64,000 nucleotides of DNA from Candidatus Galacturonatibacter soehngenii (lineage in GTDB: Bacteria; Bacillota; Clostridia; Lachnospirales; Lachnospiraceae), in the NCBI RefSeq assembly GCF_008830185.1, contig NZ_WAGX01000002.1, forward strand, positions 1 through 64,000, written 5' to 3'. The translations under genes and the position numbers were made by a program. The notes beneath the pieces are model-generated. The model worked only from the letters and a program-made list of their open reading frames with translations. It did not search any database and had not been told where the DNA came from. This document shows positions 1-8,550 of this stretch, one piece after another. Within the stretch, counting starts at the first letter, position 1. Each line of letters opens with the position of its first letter.

Positions 1-1301
<1,301 letters not shown>

Positions 1302-1387
1302 AAAGAGCTTAGCAGGTGAGAGCTTGCTAAGAGAGTCGTCATACATTATTCGAATTTCATGTGCAGTTTTGAAGGTATAACCTTTAA

Positions 1388-1459
1388 TCCTTGATAGCTC
1401 AATGGTAGAGCACACGGCTGTTAACCGTGGTGTTGTAGGTTCGAGCCCTACTCAGGGAG
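1388..1459 (+). tRNA. tRNA-Asn (GTT)
   Basis: A cloverleaf folds with the 7-bp acceptor stem 1388-1394/1452-1458, anticodon loop centred on GTT and the T-loop GGTTCGAGCC. It is the first tRNA after the 23S gene, about 86 bases downstream. The gene does not encode CCA. Confidence 0.97.
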
Positions 1460-1468
1460 TTTAGCTTA

Positions 1469-1540
1469 GGCTCCATGGTCAAGCGGTTAAGACACCGCCC
1501 TTTCACGGCGGTAACAGGGGTTCAAATCCCCTTGGAGTCA
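1469..1540 (+). tRNA. tRNA-Glu (TTC)
   Basis: The acceptor stem pairs 1469-1475 with 1533-1539, the anticodon loop reads CTTTCAC with anticodon TTC, and the T-loop GGTTCAAATCC is canonical. It lies nine bases after tRNA-Asn in the same run. Confidence 0.97.
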
Positions 1541-1550
1541 TATTGTTTGT

Positions 1551-1623
1551 GCCGACATGGCTCAATTGGCAGAGCAGCTGATTTGTAATCAGCAGGTTAT
1601 CGGTTCGAGTCCGATTGTCGGCT
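1551..1623 (+). tRNA. tRNA-Thr (TGT)
   Basis: The acceptor stem pairs 1551-1557 with 1616-1622, and the anticodon loop TTTGTAA gives anticodon TGT. D and T arms are standard. It belongs to the rRNA-distal tRNA cluster. Confidence 0.97.
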
Positions 1624-1657
1624 TCCCTAATAGAATAATAATAGTATTAGAGAGTTT

Positions 1658-1731
1658 GGACCTTTAGCTCAGTTGGTTAGAGCAATCGGCTCATAACCGA
1701 TCGGTCCTGGGTTCGAGTCCCCGAAGGTCCA
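1658..1731 (+). tRNA. tRNA-Met (CAT)
   Basis: The acceptor stem pairs 1658-1664 with 1724-1730, and the anticodon loop CTCATAA gives CAT. The acceptor starts with a G-C pair and the anticodon stem lacks the three G-C pairs of an initiator, so an elongator Met is likely. A CAT tRNA modified to read Ile cannot be excluded by sequence reading alone. Confidence 0.93.
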
Positions 1732-1761
1732 TTATTTTAAGAAATATTGTAATTGTTTTAA

Positions 1762-1835
1762 GGCCCAATGGCTCAGTTGGTTAGAGCGCCGCCCTGTCAC
1801 GGCGGAGGTCGTGGGTTCGAGTCCCATTTGGGTCG
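1762..1835 (+). tRNA. tRNA-Asp (GTC)
   Basis: The acceptor stem pairs 1762-1768 with 1828-1834. The anticodon loop CTGTCAC gives GTC and the discriminator base is G, as usual for Asp. Confidence 0.97.
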
Positions 1836-1862
1836 TTGATAATTAAAAATTGTTTTACCCAT

Positions 1863-1935
1863 GGGATCATAGCTCAGCTGGGAGAGCATCTGCCTTACAA
1901 GCAGAGGGTCACAGGTTCGAGCCCTGTTGGTCCCA
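1863..1935 (+). tRNA. tRNA-Val (TAC)
   Basis: The acceptor stem pairs 1863-1869 with 1928-1934. The anticodon loop CTTACAA gives TAC. The T-loop GGTTCGAGCC is canonical. Confidence 0.97.
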
Positions 1936-2021
1936 TTACTTATTATAAGAGTAAAATATTTGAAGTTTTATTTTAGATAATAAGTAACCAAAATACTTTA
2001 GTTTAAGTATAAGATGGTTAT

Positions 2022-2108
2022 GCCGGCGTGGCGGAACTGGCAGACGCACAGGACTTAAAATCCTGCGGGACTTATACTCCCGTACCGGTTCGATTCCGGT
2101 TGCCGGCA
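2022..2108 (+). tRNA. tRNA-Leu (TAA)
   Basis: This class II tRNA has a long variable arm. The acceptor stem pairs 2022-2028 with 2101-2107 and the anticodon loop CTTAAAA gives TAA. A hairpin resembling a terminator follows immediately. Confidence 0.97.
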
Positions 2109-2110
2109 GT

Positions 2111-2140
2111 AAGCAATAGAGTAACGTTCTATTGCTTTTG
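2111..2140 (+). terminator. hairpin after tRNA-Leu
   Basis: A 10-bp stem (2111-2120 with 2128-2137) is followed by a short T run. It could terminate the rRNA/tRNA transcript or serve as a processing or attenuation site, because one more tRNA gene follows about 45 bases later. Confidence 0.6.
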
Positions 2141-2184
2141 TATCTTACTGATACAATATGTATCATAGGACATATTTAGTATAA

Positions 2185-2258
2185 GTGCGATTAGCTCAGC
2201 TGGATAGAGCGTCTGGCTACGGACCAGAAGGTCGGGAGTTCGAATCTTCTATCGCACG
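2185..2258 (+). tRNA. tRNA-Arg (ACG)
   Basis: The acceptor stem pairs 2185-2191 with 2251-2257. The anticodon loop CTACGGA gives ACG, with A34 expected to be edited to inosine. It is the last tRNA before a strong terminator. Confidence 0.97.
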
Positions 2259-2262
2259 TAGT

Positions 2263-2293
2263 AAAACCCATACACAAAGTGTATGGGTTTTTT
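2263..2293 (+). terminator. rho-independent terminator of the rRNA/tRNA cluster
   Basis: A 13-bp perfect stem (2263-2275/2279-2291) with an AAA loop runs into a T tract. It closes the rRNA-tRNA transcription unit. Confidence 0.9.
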
Positions 2294-2399
2294 GTATAGG
2301 TAACTTTAAGAACTTTCCAATTAGATAACAACCTCCAGGGGATTGTAGGTGCGTGGACATGGAAGTTTTTGCTTTGCAAACTTAGATTAAAGAGTAAGG

Positions 2400-3560
2400 C
2401 TAAAGAGTATCTACGTAACTTTCTTCGTAAGATTCAAGTGATGTGATAAAAGAAGTTTTTAAATTTTTTTCTAAAGGATAATGTAATAGTTCAAATGTTC
2501 TTGATAATGCATCTAATGTTTCTGCTACATCATCTATATTACAATTCTCTCCCATGTGTCCGATACGAATCACTTTATTCTCAAGAATATCAAAGCCTCC
2601 GGCTATCAGTATATGATACTTTTCCTTAAGTATAGTCAAAATATCACAACAATTTAGTACATCAGGTACTTTTATGACTGTTACAGTACTTGAATAACCG
2701 CTTTTTATATAAAGTTCTAACCCGGATGAAATCACAGCATTTCTAACACAACTTGCAATTTTTTTATGTCTTTGGTAAATTTTTTTATCTTTCTTAATAT
2801 TCTCAATTGCAGTTTGTAAACCATAGATATCACTGATAGGCATAGTATAAGGAAACCATTTTTTCTTATAATAATCTTTAAAATTTAAAATATTTGCATA
2901 AAATGATGCAATTGGTGTTGTCCTGTTTTCCATACAATGTAAAGTAGATTTACTCACGGTGAGAAATGTCAATCCAGGAGGAGCAGATATGACTTTTTGA
3001 GATGCACCGCAGAGGATATCAATTTTGCTTTTGTCAACATCAATTGGTTCACCAAACATAGATGAGACGGCATCAACGACAGTCATAATTCCATAGTTAT
3101 GTAGTAAAGGGCAAATCTTATCTATTTCATTTAGAACTCCACTAGGTGTATCACAGTGAACAAGTGTTGCATATTTAAAATCATGATGACTCTCTAAAAA
3201 TGAAGCCAGACGCTCAACATTAATTTCATGCTCATAGGAGTCGCTATAATAGACTGGAATACCTCCGTAAATAGATACAAAGTCGCCAAAACCTTTACCA
3301 AAGATTCCATTATCAAGAACCAACACCTTATCGCCTGGTTCCGTTATTGAGGCACAGGAAGCCTCAAGCCCTAGAATTCCTTCACCACTCATGATGTAAA
3401 CAAGGTTCTTTGTGTGTAACATATCACCTATTTGTTTGCAGAGTGCATGGTAATCATTATAAAAATCTACATCTAAATCTGGATTGGTTGTTTCCATACT
3501 TCTTGATAAACGTACGTTTTCTCTTACTTGAGTAGGACCAGGAGTCATAAGTTTAATCAT
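2400..3560 (-). CDS. class V (AGT-like) PLP-dependent aminotransferase
   Basis: This 386-residue protein is a fold-type I aminotransferase of class V (alanine/serine-glyoxylate aminotransferase group). It starts with the family's MTPGPT motif. It has the phosphate-binding SGEG segment at about 58-61, the HCDTPSG segment at 135-141, the PLP-ring Asp in VVDAVSS (D163), and the Schiff-base lysine in GASQK (K189). Its start overlaps the end of the upstream ECF S-component gene by eight bases, so the two are translationally coupled. The family includes pyridoxamine-pyruvate aminotransferase, so a role in vitamin B6 salvage is an attractive inference. Aminoethylphosphonate or glyoxylate aminotransferase activity are alternatives. 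The exact substrate is not determined by the sequence. Confidence 0.88.
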   Translation of the reverse strand: MIKLMTPGPTQVRENVRLSRSMETTNPDLDVDFYNDYHALCKQIGDMLHTKNLVYIMSGEGILGLEASCASITEPGDKVLVLDNGIFGKGFGDFVSIYGGIPVYYSDSYEHEINVERLASFLESHHDFKYATLVHCDTPSGVLNEIDKICPLLHNYGIMTVVDAVSSMFGEPIDVDKSKIDILCGASQKVISAPPGLTFLTVSKSTLHCMENRTTPIASFYANILNFKDYYKKKWFPYTMPISDIYGLQTAIENIKKDKKIYQRHKKIASCVRNAVISSGLELYIKSGYSSTVTVIKVPDVLNCCDILTILKEKYHILIAGGFDILENKVIRIGHMGENCNIDDVAETLDALSRTFELLHYPLEKNLKTSFITSLESYEESYVDTL

Positions 3561-4080
3561 TTTGAATACCTCGTTTCAGTGTATTTAGTATTGGAAGAAC
3601 AATAATAGCAGCAAGAGTGACTTGAATTATATTCCCGGGAATGGAAGTAAGCGGAGAATAGATATTATGGTATAGTATTACCTCAGCCACATAATAACCA
3701 ATCACTTTTATCAGGCAAGCAAATACAAGTGCGATAAGTTGATAAAAAATACCTTTTTTCTTTTCGGTAATAAACCCAATAATATAACCCATTGCTCCCA
3801 CAATGATAAAGGTAAAGGGAGCCCATATAGCCCACCCAGATATTAAGTCAAATAATCCCATTCCACAAGCTCCAACGATAGCGCCACTTCGTTTTCCGAA
3901 TAATAATGCACAGACAAACAAAGGAATATTTCCTAAGTGAATGAGGCCACCATTTGAGGCAATAGGAAGCTTGACATTTATATAGGCAGTAGAAAGTAGT
4001 GTTAGAGCAATAAACATTCCGTTTAATGCCAGTGTAGATAAATTGGATTGCATAGTTGTCATAGTTTTTGTTTTACTCAT
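3553..4080 (-). CDS. ECF transporter S component, possibly vitamin B6-related
   Basis: This 175-residue membrane protein has five to six hydrophobic segments and the layout of group II energy-coupling-factor S components: a short charged N-terminus, then MFIALTLLSTAYINVKLP, an HLGN motif at about 48-51, and a GxxxGxxxF-rich core. S components bind a vitamin and dock onto a shared EcfAA'T module, which is not in this window. It is coupled to the aminotransferase gene downstream. Its promoter region carries the same tandem CTGG element as the S component at 4962-5513. The pyridoxine-related (PdxU2-type) assignment is inference from the aminotransferase partner. Other vitamins are possible. Confidence 0.85.
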   Translation of the reverse strand: MSKTKTMTTMQSNLSTLALNGMFIALTLLSTAYINVKLPIASNGGLIHLGNIPLFVCALLFGKRSGAIVGACGMGLFDLISGWAIWAPFTFIIVGAMGYIIGFITEKKKGIFYQLIALVFACLIKVIGYYVAEVILYHNIYSPLTSIPGNIIQVTLAAIIVLPILNTLKRGIQND

Positions 4081-4131
4081 TTACGATATCCTTTCTTAAT
4101 CAAATTAAATTTATGTTTTTTATTAATTCGA

Positions 4132-4195
4132 ATGATATAAGAAAAGTGGTATATTTAAAAGAGCCAGATTAAATAAAAGTGACCATGCCAGATTG
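4132..4195 (-). promoter_or_regulatory. promoter with tandem CTGG operator upstream of the S component/aminotransferase operon
   Basis: Read on the minus strand, two CTGG(C/T) half-sites (4191-4188 and 4167-4164) lie exactly 24 bases apart. Next come a TTTTAAA block and ATACCA (about 4151-4146), then a TATCAT -10 at 4137-4132. No good -35 hexamer is present, which suggests an activator-dependent promoter. The same elements at identical spacing occur at 5573-5636. Direct-repeat operators next to a weak -35 are typical of MocR/GntR-type activators such as PdxR, but no such regulator is in the window, so its identity is inferred. Confidence 0.6.
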
Positions 4196-4403
4196 CTATG
4201 GGTGAATCCATTTTATGAATCATCAATTAAAGTTCTAAATGTTAAGAGAAAAAAGTGATTTCAAATTTTGTAATCATGAATTAATTGTGAAAGTATAGTA
4301 TTTTTCTCCTTAATAGTATATAATAAAACAGAATTCAAAGATAAAAAGGAATAAATAAGCAATAAATAAGTTATGCTTTCTAATATTTATTTAGGAGGAA
4401 ACA

Positions 4404-4889
4404 ATGAGTAAATATGAGTTTTTAAATATATTACAAGTAACTTTAGATGGCGAGGTATCGCAAGATGTCATAGATGAGAATCTTTTGTACTATAACAATT
4501 ATATCGATGATGAAATTCGAAAAGGAAAAAAAGAAATAGACATTCTACAGTTGTTAGGAGAACCACGTCTGATTGCTAAGACCATTATTGAGACAAGTAG
4601 TGTGACAAAATCTACAAGAACATATACCTATAGCAATGAAATGGAAGATGAGATGCAAGATAAGACAAATCAAAGAGGTTTTCATGCATCTTATGATGAG
4701 CATGAAGGTTGGGATCTTAGATACGGAAAGTTTAAAATTAATTCATGGTATGGAAAAATGATTTTAATCATTTTATTAATTGTTGTTTTGTGTTTGGTAG
4801 GACAAATCGCAGTGGCCATACTTCCAATTATTTTTCCAGTGGTGGTAATATTTTTGCTGGTGTCTTATTTTACAGGGAACCGCAGATAA
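4404..4889 (+). CDS. HAAS (DUF1700-like) domain membrane protein
   Basis: This 161-residue protein begins with a HAAS/DUF1700-like helical domain: a short MSKYEFLN start, a DYY-like segment at about 28-35, then IDILQLLGEPRLIAKTI. An acidic linker follows, then two closely spaced hydrophobic stretches near the C-terminus. Such proteins usually sit beside a PadR regulator and act in membrane-stress signalling. Here no PadR gene is adjacent, so it is an orphan. A good AGGAGG site precedes the ATG. Specific function is unknown. Confidence 0.75.
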   Translation: MSKYEFLNILQVTLDGEVSQDVIDENLLYYNNYIDDEIRKGKKEIDILQLLGEPRLIAKTIIETSSVTKSTRTYTYSNEMEDEMQDKTNQRGFHASYDEHEGWDLRYGKFKINSWYGKMILIILLIVVLCLVGQIAVAILPIIFPVVVIFLLVSYFTGNRR

Positions 4890-4927
4890 GTGATTAATGT
4901 AGTATAATTAGAGGATATAGAAATGTT

Positions 4928-4960
4928 AAAACATACAGGAATAACCCCGTATGTTTTTTT
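4928..4960. terminator. bidirectional terminator between convergent genes
   Basis: The stem AAACATAC/GTATGTTT with flanking A and T runs lies between the convergent genes ending at 4889 and 4962, and can serve both strands. Confidence 0.8.
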
Positions 4961-4961
4961 A

Positions 4962-5513
4962 TTATTTAAAAATCCATTCTCGTATGTCATGTATTTTTGT
5001 AAGAATTGGTAACAATGCAAGTGTTATGATAATGCCTGCAATGCCTTGCATAAGATTAAAAGGGATACCAACCGCTGAAGCAGAAATAGCTGAAGCGAAT
5101 AGGGAAGCAGAGTTACTTTGAGCAGCTAGCAAGGTAAGGAATACTTCATATATAAAATAGCCAAATACCATTAAAAGCTCACTAGGTATACCCGATAAAA
5201 TTGTTTTTTTTGTAAGTGCACCATTTGCTTTATGAAATATAAATCCAGCAAGTGCAGCAGTTAATGCCTTAATAATTAAAGTGGCTGGTGCAAAGGATGC
5301 ATAGCCAGCGAATATATCAGCAAACATAGATCCAATACCTGCCGACAAGGCACCACCAATCGGTCCCAAGACAATTCCACATAATAAAACAAGTCCATCA
5401 CCTAAGTGAATATATCCAAAAGTAGGAGTAGGAAACTTGATTACCATAGTTGCAACCGTAGTAAAGGCACATAGCAGCGCGCCTATTACTAACTTCTTTG
5501 TTTTATCATTCAT
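4962..5513 (-). CDS. ECF transporter S component
   Basis: This 183-residue hydrophobic protein with about six membrane segments belongs to the group II ECF S-component family. It has the IHLGDGLVLLCG motif at about 35-46 and a GxxGG(A/x)LSAGIGSMFADI helix typical of the fold. No ATPase or EcfT gene is nearby, as expected for S components that share a central module. It has a GGAGGAAT ribosome site and a consensus TATAAT -10. Its upstream region matches that of the S component at 3553-4080, so the two are probably co-regulated and may carry related vitamins. The substrate is not determined. Confidence 0.85.
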   Translation of the reverse strand: MNDKTKKLVIGALLCAFTTVATMVIKFPTPTFGYIHLGDGLVLLCGIVLGPIGGALSAGIGSMFADIFAGYASFAPATLIIKALTAALAGFIFHKANGALTKKTILSGIPSELLMVFGYFIYEVFLTLLAAQSNSASLFASAISASAVGIPFNLMQGIAGIIITLALLPILTKIHDIREWIFK

Positions 5514-5572
5514 TTTATTCCTCCATATATAAAAAAAGTTACGTTAAATTGAATTACTTATAAGTTTAAGTA

Positions 5573-5636
5573 ATTATACATAACACTTGGTATCTTTAAA
5601 ATAGCCAGTTTTATAAAAACTTACAATACCAGTTTT
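5573..5636 (-). promoter_or_regulatory. promoter with tandem CTGG operator upstream of the second S component
   Basis: On the minus strand there are CTGG half-sites at 5632-5629 and 5608-5605 (24-base period), TTTTAAA, ATACCA at about 5592-5587, and a TATAAT -10 at 5578-5573. The -35 region is poor. The first half-site extends to TGGTAT, the inverse of ATACCA. Layout and spacing are the same as at 4132-4195, which indicates one shared regulator. Confidence 0.65.
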
Positions 5637-5659
5637 AATATTTATATGTAGAAATAAAT

Positions 5660-5781
5660 AAAAAAACAAAGATCAAAGGCTTGGTAGGGGAGCTACCAAG
5701 CCTTTAATGAGGGGAGTATAAATAATTAATAAGGGGTTATATAATGTAAAAAAAATTCTTTGAAGGGTAAATTCTTTTTAC
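5660..5781 (-). ncRNA. candidate C-rich small RNA with terminator (putative)
   Basis: No protein gene occupies 5514-5955. On the minus strand a TATAAT (5793-5788) with a TTG-beginning element 17 bases upstream could start a transcript near 5781. It would end at a strong 13-bp hairpin (5693-5705 pairing with 5675-5687) followed by a T-rich stretch. The predicted RNA has four C-rich patches: ACCC near 5765, CCCC at 5733-5736, CTCCCC at 5709-5716, and CTCCC in the terminator loop. Such patches resemble the UCCC motifs of Firmicute small RNAs that pair with Shine-Dalgarno sites. Transcription is not shown, and the hairpin could be an unrelated structure. Confidence 0.4.
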
Positions 5782-5955
5782 AATGTAATTATATTATAAT
5801 TTGTCAAAAAAAGCAATAAAAAAATCAAAAAAACTATTTTATGTAAGTTATGTTAATAAAGAGAGTTTTTTGCAGGGTTCTTTTGTGAATAATAAATATA
5901 GTTATTGGGATAATAAGACTTGTAGATAAAATATTTATGATAGGAGGAACTCGAC

Positions 5956-6150
5956 ATGGCAAAATCTAATACTACAAACACACACACTACGAGTAAAAAA
6001 TCATCCAGCTCTAAAAACGCAAGTGATAACACATCAAGAAACGCAAATAATGCAAATAATTGTAAGGATTCATCTACTGACTCAACATCCACAAAAAATA
6101 AGGAGTCCTCAAAAACTACTTCAAAAAGTTCAAGCAATAAAATGAACTAA
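5956..6150 (+). CDS. small Ser/Thr/Asn/Lys-rich low-complexity protein
   Basis: This 64-residue protein is made almost wholly of Ser, Thr, Asn and Lys, with a single Cys and no hydrophobic segment. It is likely real because it has a strong AGGAGG site (5943-5948) eight bases before the ATG and a dedicated terminator at 6175-6209. It matches no family I recognise. The composition suggests a disordered protein, perhaps a spore-associated peptide, but that is speculation. Confidence 0.65.
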   Translation: MAKSNTTNTHTTSKKSSSSKNASDNTSRNANNANNCKDSSTDSTSTKNKESSKTTSKSSSNKMN

Positions 6151-6174
6151 TAGTGTCTAATGGTTAGATTCATA

Positions 6175-6209
6175 AAAGAAGCAATGGTTTAAGTGCCATT
6201 GCTTCTTTT
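6175..6209 (+). terminator. rho-independent terminator
   Basis: The stem GAAGCAATGG/CCATTGCTTC, extended by A and T runs and followed by TTTT, closes the transcript of the 64-residue gene. Confidence 0.85.
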
Positions 6210-6341
6210 CATGCGATAACAACCTAAAATGGGAATTGATTTATGACTGAAATAGGATTGTAAAATAATTTTCATTAACATTTAAGAAACAAACATAAGT
6301 GTATGGAATATAATAAATGTAAAAGCAAGGGAACTGTAAAA

Positions 6342-6644
6342 ATGAAATTTGAAACTATTTCAGCCAAAGATTTGGATCAATATGTTAATAATAGTAGTTA
6401 TTTAATCGTAGATTTAAGAGAAAAAAAAGATTACGAAAAAGGACATATTGAAGGTGCAATTCATATGGATTATGATGATATTGAACATAATGCTGTTTCA
6501 TTGCCATATGATAAGATTATTATTATGTATTGTGACAGAGGAGGATTAAGTTTGATGGCTGCTAAAAAATTAAGTGTTTTAGGATATCGAATTATAAGTG
6601 TAATTGGTGGAATGAAATCATATCGTGGAAAAAAACTTGTTTAA
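6342..6644 (+). CDS. rhodanese-like domain protein
   Basis: This single-domain rhodanese has about 100 residues. It has the CH2A-like DLREKKDYEKGHIEGA motif at about 24-39 and the active-site loop CDRGGLS with Cys64 as the predicted persulfide carrier. The ATG at 6342 is preferred because AAGGGA precedes it and the fold begins here. An in-frame ATG at 6303 has no ribosome site. Single-domain rhodaneses transfer sulfane sulfur, but no partner is evident. It is followed by its own spacer and a new promoter, so it appears monocistronic. Confidence 0.88.
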   Translation: MKFETISAKDLDQYVNNSSYLIVDLREKKDYEKGHIEGAIHMDYDDIEHNAVSLPYDKIIIMYCDRGGLSLMAAKKLSVLGYRIISVIGGMKSYRGKKLV

Positions 6645-6658
6645 TACAAATAAACTTA

Positions 6659-6687
6659 TTGACAGTATATTTTGTGGGAGATAGTAT
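6659..6687 (+). promoter_or_regulatory. sigma-A-type promoter upstream of the phosphoesterase run
   Basis: TTGACA at 6659-6664 is followed after 17 bases by TAGTAT at 6682-6687. It is the only good promoter before the collinear genes starting at 6814. Confidence 0.5.
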
Positions 6688-6813
6688 AGAATAGAGTAAT
6701 CATTTTTATTAACTTGAATTACGGATTATGTTGAATTGTTATATGATTTAAGGATTTCACATAATGGAAAGATACAAAAGATTGAAACGAATAAAGTATT
6801 GGAGGATATACAA

Positions 6814-7356
6814 TTGAAACTAATGTTTGCATCTGATATACATGGATCTGCATTCTATTGTGAGAAAATGATAGAAGCATATCAAAAAGAGAAAGCTGAT
6901 AAACTTATTCTTTTAGGCGATTTACTTTACCATGGTCCAAGAAATGATTTACCTAAAGATTATGCACCTAAGAAGGTGATTACGATGTTAAATTCGATAA
7001 AGGAGGAGATATGTGCGGTAAGAGGAAATTGTGATGCGCAAGTAGACCAAATGGTATTAGAATTTCCAATCTTAGCAGATTACGCCATATTATATTGTAA
7101 TGGTAGAATGATTTATGCTACACATGGTCATAAATATAATACAGAGAATTTGCCACCTATGAAAGACGGAGAAATTTTAATTCAAGGGCATACGCATGTT
7201 TTAATGGCAGATATGATGGATAACAAAATAGTATTAAATCCTGGCTCAGTTTCTTTACCAAAAGAAAATAATGTACAGACTTATGGTATAATGGAACAAG
7301 ATGAATTTCTTATTAAGAGTTTTAATCATGAGATAATTAAAAAAATAAACCTGTAA
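6814..7356 (+). CDS. yfcE: YfcE/MJ0936-family metallophosphodiesterase
   Basis: This 180-residue calcineurin-like phosphoesterase has all metal-binding blocks in order: FASDIHG (D8, H10), LLGDLLYHG, RGNCD, THGHKY and QGHTH. It is close in length to E. coli YfcE (about 184), which hydrolyses artificial phosphodiesters. The TTG at 6814 is chosen as the start because GGAGG lies at 6801-6805 and the family begins with MKLMFASD. An upstream TTG at 6736 would add unconserved residues. It is the first gene of a run leading into the methyltransferase at 7400. A second, diverged family member lies at 11985. Confidence 0.88.
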   Translation: MKLMFASDIHGSAFYCEKMIEAYQKEKADKLILLGDLLYHGPRNDLPKDYAPKKVITMLNSIKEEICAVRGNCDAQVDQMVLEFPILADYAILYCNGRMIYATHGHKYNTENLPPMKDGEILIQGHTHVLMADMMDNKIVLNPGSVSLPKENNVQTYGIMEQDEFLIKSFNHEIIKKINL

Positions 7357-7399
7357 TAAAAGGATTACAAAAAGAACGAAACGGAGAAATACAAATATT

Positions 7400-8548
7400 A
7401 TGAAGAAATATCAACTTGTTGTACCTTGCCACTTTGGCTTAGAATCGGTTTTAAAAAGAGAAATCATTGATCTAGGCTATGAAATCAGCTTGGTAGAGGA
7501 TGGAAGAATTACATTTGAAGGAGATGCAGAAGCAATTTGTAGAGCTAATATATTTTTACGCAGTGCAGAGCGTGTATTGTTACAGGTTGCTAAATTTAAG
7601 GCGTATTCTTTTGAAGAGCTGTTTCAAAATGTTAAGGCAATACCTTGGGAAGAGTTTATTCCAGTGGATGGAAAGTTCTGGGTGACAAAAGCTTCGAGTG
7701 TAAAAAGTAAGCTTTTTAGTACTTCAGACATTCAATCCATTGTGAAAAAAGCCATGGTAGAACGTATGAAACTAAAATATAGTGTTTCATGGTTTGATGA
7801 AGATGGATGTGCCTATCCAATCCGCGTTTTTATTATAAAAGATGAAGTAACAGTGGCAATTGATACAACAGGAGATTCCCTTCATAAGAGAGGGTATAGA
7901 CTTAATTCCGCGATTGCACCTATATCAGAGACCTTAGCGGCTGCACTAATCATGCTGACACCATGGAAAAAAGATAGAATATTAGTAGACCCATTTTGTG
8001 GAAGTGGAACCTTTCCTATTGAGGCAGCTATGATCGGAGCTAATATTGCACCAGGAATGAATCGCTCCTTTTTGGCAGAAAATTGGACAAATCTGATTGA
8101 TAAAAAAGAGTGGTATGAGGCGGTAAATGAAGCAAATGATTTAATCAATCTAGATGTTGACATGGATATTCAAGGATACGATATTGATCCAAGTGTTGTT
8201 AAGAGTGCAAGAGAAAATGCAAAGTTAGCAGGTGTAGATCAATTGATACATTTCCAGCGAAGAGAAGTTAAGGACTTAAATCATCCGAAAAAATTTGGAT
8301 TTGTTATTTCAAACCCACCTTATGGGGAAAGATTAGAGGATAAAAAAGATTTACCTCTTTTATATCATGAAATTGGAGAAGCTATGAAACGATTAGATTC
8401 ATGGTCTACTTATTTGATTACAAGCTATGATGAAGCAGAAAAATACATCGGGAGAAAGGCGGATAAAAATCGCAAGCTTTATAATGGAATGATAAAAACT
8501 TATTATTATCAATTCCTAGGACCAAAACCGAAAAAAAGTGGGAGATAA
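7400..8548 (+). CDS. THUMP-domain class I SAM-dependent RNA methyltransferase (YpsC/RlmL-like)
   Basis: This 382-residue enzyme has an N-terminal ferredoxin-like/THUMP region (about 1-165) and a C-terminal Rossmann methyltransferase domain. The SAM-binding motif is VDPFCGSGTFPIEAA and the catalytic motif is NPPYGERL, typical of N2-guanine methyltransferases. The family (B. subtilis YpsC, the N-terminal half of E. coli RlmKL) methylates 23S rRNA guanine. Length matches the single-function Firmicute form. It is followed after two bases by the protease gene. Substrate position is inferred from family only. Confidence 0.9.
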   Translation: MKKYQLVVPCHFGLESVLKREIIDLGYEISLVEDGRITFEGDAEAICRANIFLRSAERVLLQVAKFKAYSFEELFQNVKAIPWEEFIPVDGKFWVTKASSVKSKLFSTSDIQSIVKKAMVERMKLKYSVSWFDEDGCAYPIRVFIIKDEVTVAIDTTGDSLHKRGYRLNSAIAPISETLAAALIMLTPWKKDRILVDPFCGSGTFPIEAAMIGANIAPGMNRSFLAENWTNLIDKKEWYEAVNEANDLINLDVDMDIQGYDIDPSVVKSARENAKLAGVDQLIHFQRREVKDLNHPKKFGFVISNPPYGERLEDKKDLPLLYHEIGEAMKRLDSWSTYLITSYDEAEKYIGRKADKNRKLYNGMIKTYYYQFLGPKPKKSGR

Positions 8549-8550
8549 TC

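Noticed and set aside
1936-2379. Two minus-strand frames over tRNA-Leu and tRNA-Arg
   Set aside because: They run antisense through tRNA genes and a terminator and have no ribosome site.
5853-6137. 94-codon minus-strand frame rich in Leu, Phe, Asp and Val
   Set aside because: It is the complement of the Ser/Thr-rich gene at 5956-6150, whose repeated codons create the open frame.
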